A stretch of 56,848 nucleotides of DNA from Hymenobacter frigidus (GTDB lineage Bacteria > Bacteroidota > Bacteroidia > Cytophagales > Hymenobacteraceae): positions 1-56,848 of the forward strand of contig NZ_BMGY01000029.1 of NCBI RefSeq assembly GCF_014640435.1. Direction: 5' to 3'. A program made the position numbers and the translations under genes. The notes beneath the pieces were generated by a model. The model was not told the origin of the DNA. It saw only the letters and a list, made by a program, of their open reading frames with translations, and did not search any database. Within the stretch, counting starts at the first letter, position 1. Each line of letters starts with the position of its first letter. Of the stretch, positions 56,567 through 56,848 are shown piece after piece.

Positions 56567-56809
56567 ATGAGATACAGCCAATTCATCAAACACTACTCTA
56601 TAAGCGAACCACTAGAGCCAGAAGCCGTGCAGGCCTTGGCAGCTTGGGAAGCCCGATACCGTGCAGAGTTCAGGGGATTAGCGGTCCGTTTTAGTAAGCT
56701 ACATCTTGCTATCGATGCCCAGAAGCTCACCACCACACGTGAAGAGTTGAAGCGGCTGTTCGGTAAATGGGAAACCGTGGTGCTTAACATGAACTGTGTT
56801 AAAAATTAA
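56567..56809 (+). CDS. Small hypothetical protein of the integrated element
   Basis: An 80-residue, largely helical and charged protein: MRYSQFIKHYSISEPLEPEAVQ, ALAAWEARYRAEFRGL, and REELKRLFGKWETVVLNMN. The even codon use and amphipathic helices suggest a real gene. No domain recognised. It starts 44 bp after the preceding small ORF and ends 39 bp before the window edge. Confidence 0.5.
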   Translation: MRYSQFIKHYSISEPLEPEAVQALAAWEARYRAEFRGLAVRFSKLHLAIDAQKLTTTREELKRLFGKWETVVLNMNCVKN

Positions 56810-56848
56810 GGGGTGAGGGTGAGTTTTGAGCTAAAATCAGCTTGATAG

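Overview
The window looks like chromosomal DNA of a high-GC Bacteroidota, most likely a Hymenobacter-type Cytophagales. Evidence: two secreted proteins end in type IX secretion (T9SS) sorting domains; a DUF2723 membrane protein, a GWxTD protein and a DUF5117-type metalloprotease are present; several promoters carry the Bacteroidota -7 motif TAnnTTTG; and gene starts mostly lack Shine-Dalgarno sequences. No rRNA, complete tRNA or CRISPR array was seen.

Layout. 0.1-6.6 kb (mostly minus strand): T9SS-sorted S8 protease, Zn-alcohol dehydrogenase, beta-propeller-like protein, lpxH, LUD protein. 6.7-10.3 kb: housekeeping block ftsH-rsfS with divergent birA. 10.6-18.3 kb (plus): lipoprotein, secreted cupredoxin, DUF2723 protein, a decayed nucleotidyltransferase pair (minus), GWxTD protein and rlmB. 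18.7-20.8 kb (minus): manC and kdsD, which supply sugars for the envelope. 21.2-24.5 kb: recQ and a bacilliredoxin converge on a GxxExxY gene bracketed by near-perfect 46-bp inverted repeats. 24.6-31.4 kb (minus): exported hydrolases (Zn metalloprotease, M28 peptidase, DUF1028 protein, alpha/beta hydrolase). 31.6-34.1 kb: a two-gene osmoprotectant ABC importer whose binding domain is fused to the permease and appears circularly permuted. 34.2-35.6 kb: DUF2975/XRE regulatory pair and a GNAT enzyme. 35.8-40.1 kb: unknown secreted proteins and an M1 aminopeptidase. 40.2-44.0 kb: the 5-oxoprolinase operon pxpB-pxpC-pxpA with an NRAMP-fold transporter. 44.1-52.3 kb: glpD, an NCS1 transporter, an unknown exported protein, a UvrA paralogue and a methyltransferase.

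52.3 kb to the end is a different kind of DNA. A tRNA-like remnant with its terminator is followed by a tyrosine integrase, a ribbon-helix-helix protein, a rolling-circle (Rep_trans-like) initiator, a long non-coding stretch and small unknown ORFs. This reads as the left end of an integrated plasmid-, phage- or ICE-like element that runs past the window edge.

The intergenic spaces hold at least six related long palindromes in two sequence subfamilies (8967, 10353, 18456, 30138, 43993 and 45748) plus an unrelated 184-bp MITE-like palindrome (37228). Leads for novelty: the inverted-repeat GxxExxY cassette with its altered ExK motif, the integrated Rep element, the permuted transporter, and the NRAMP-like partner of 5-oxoprolinase.
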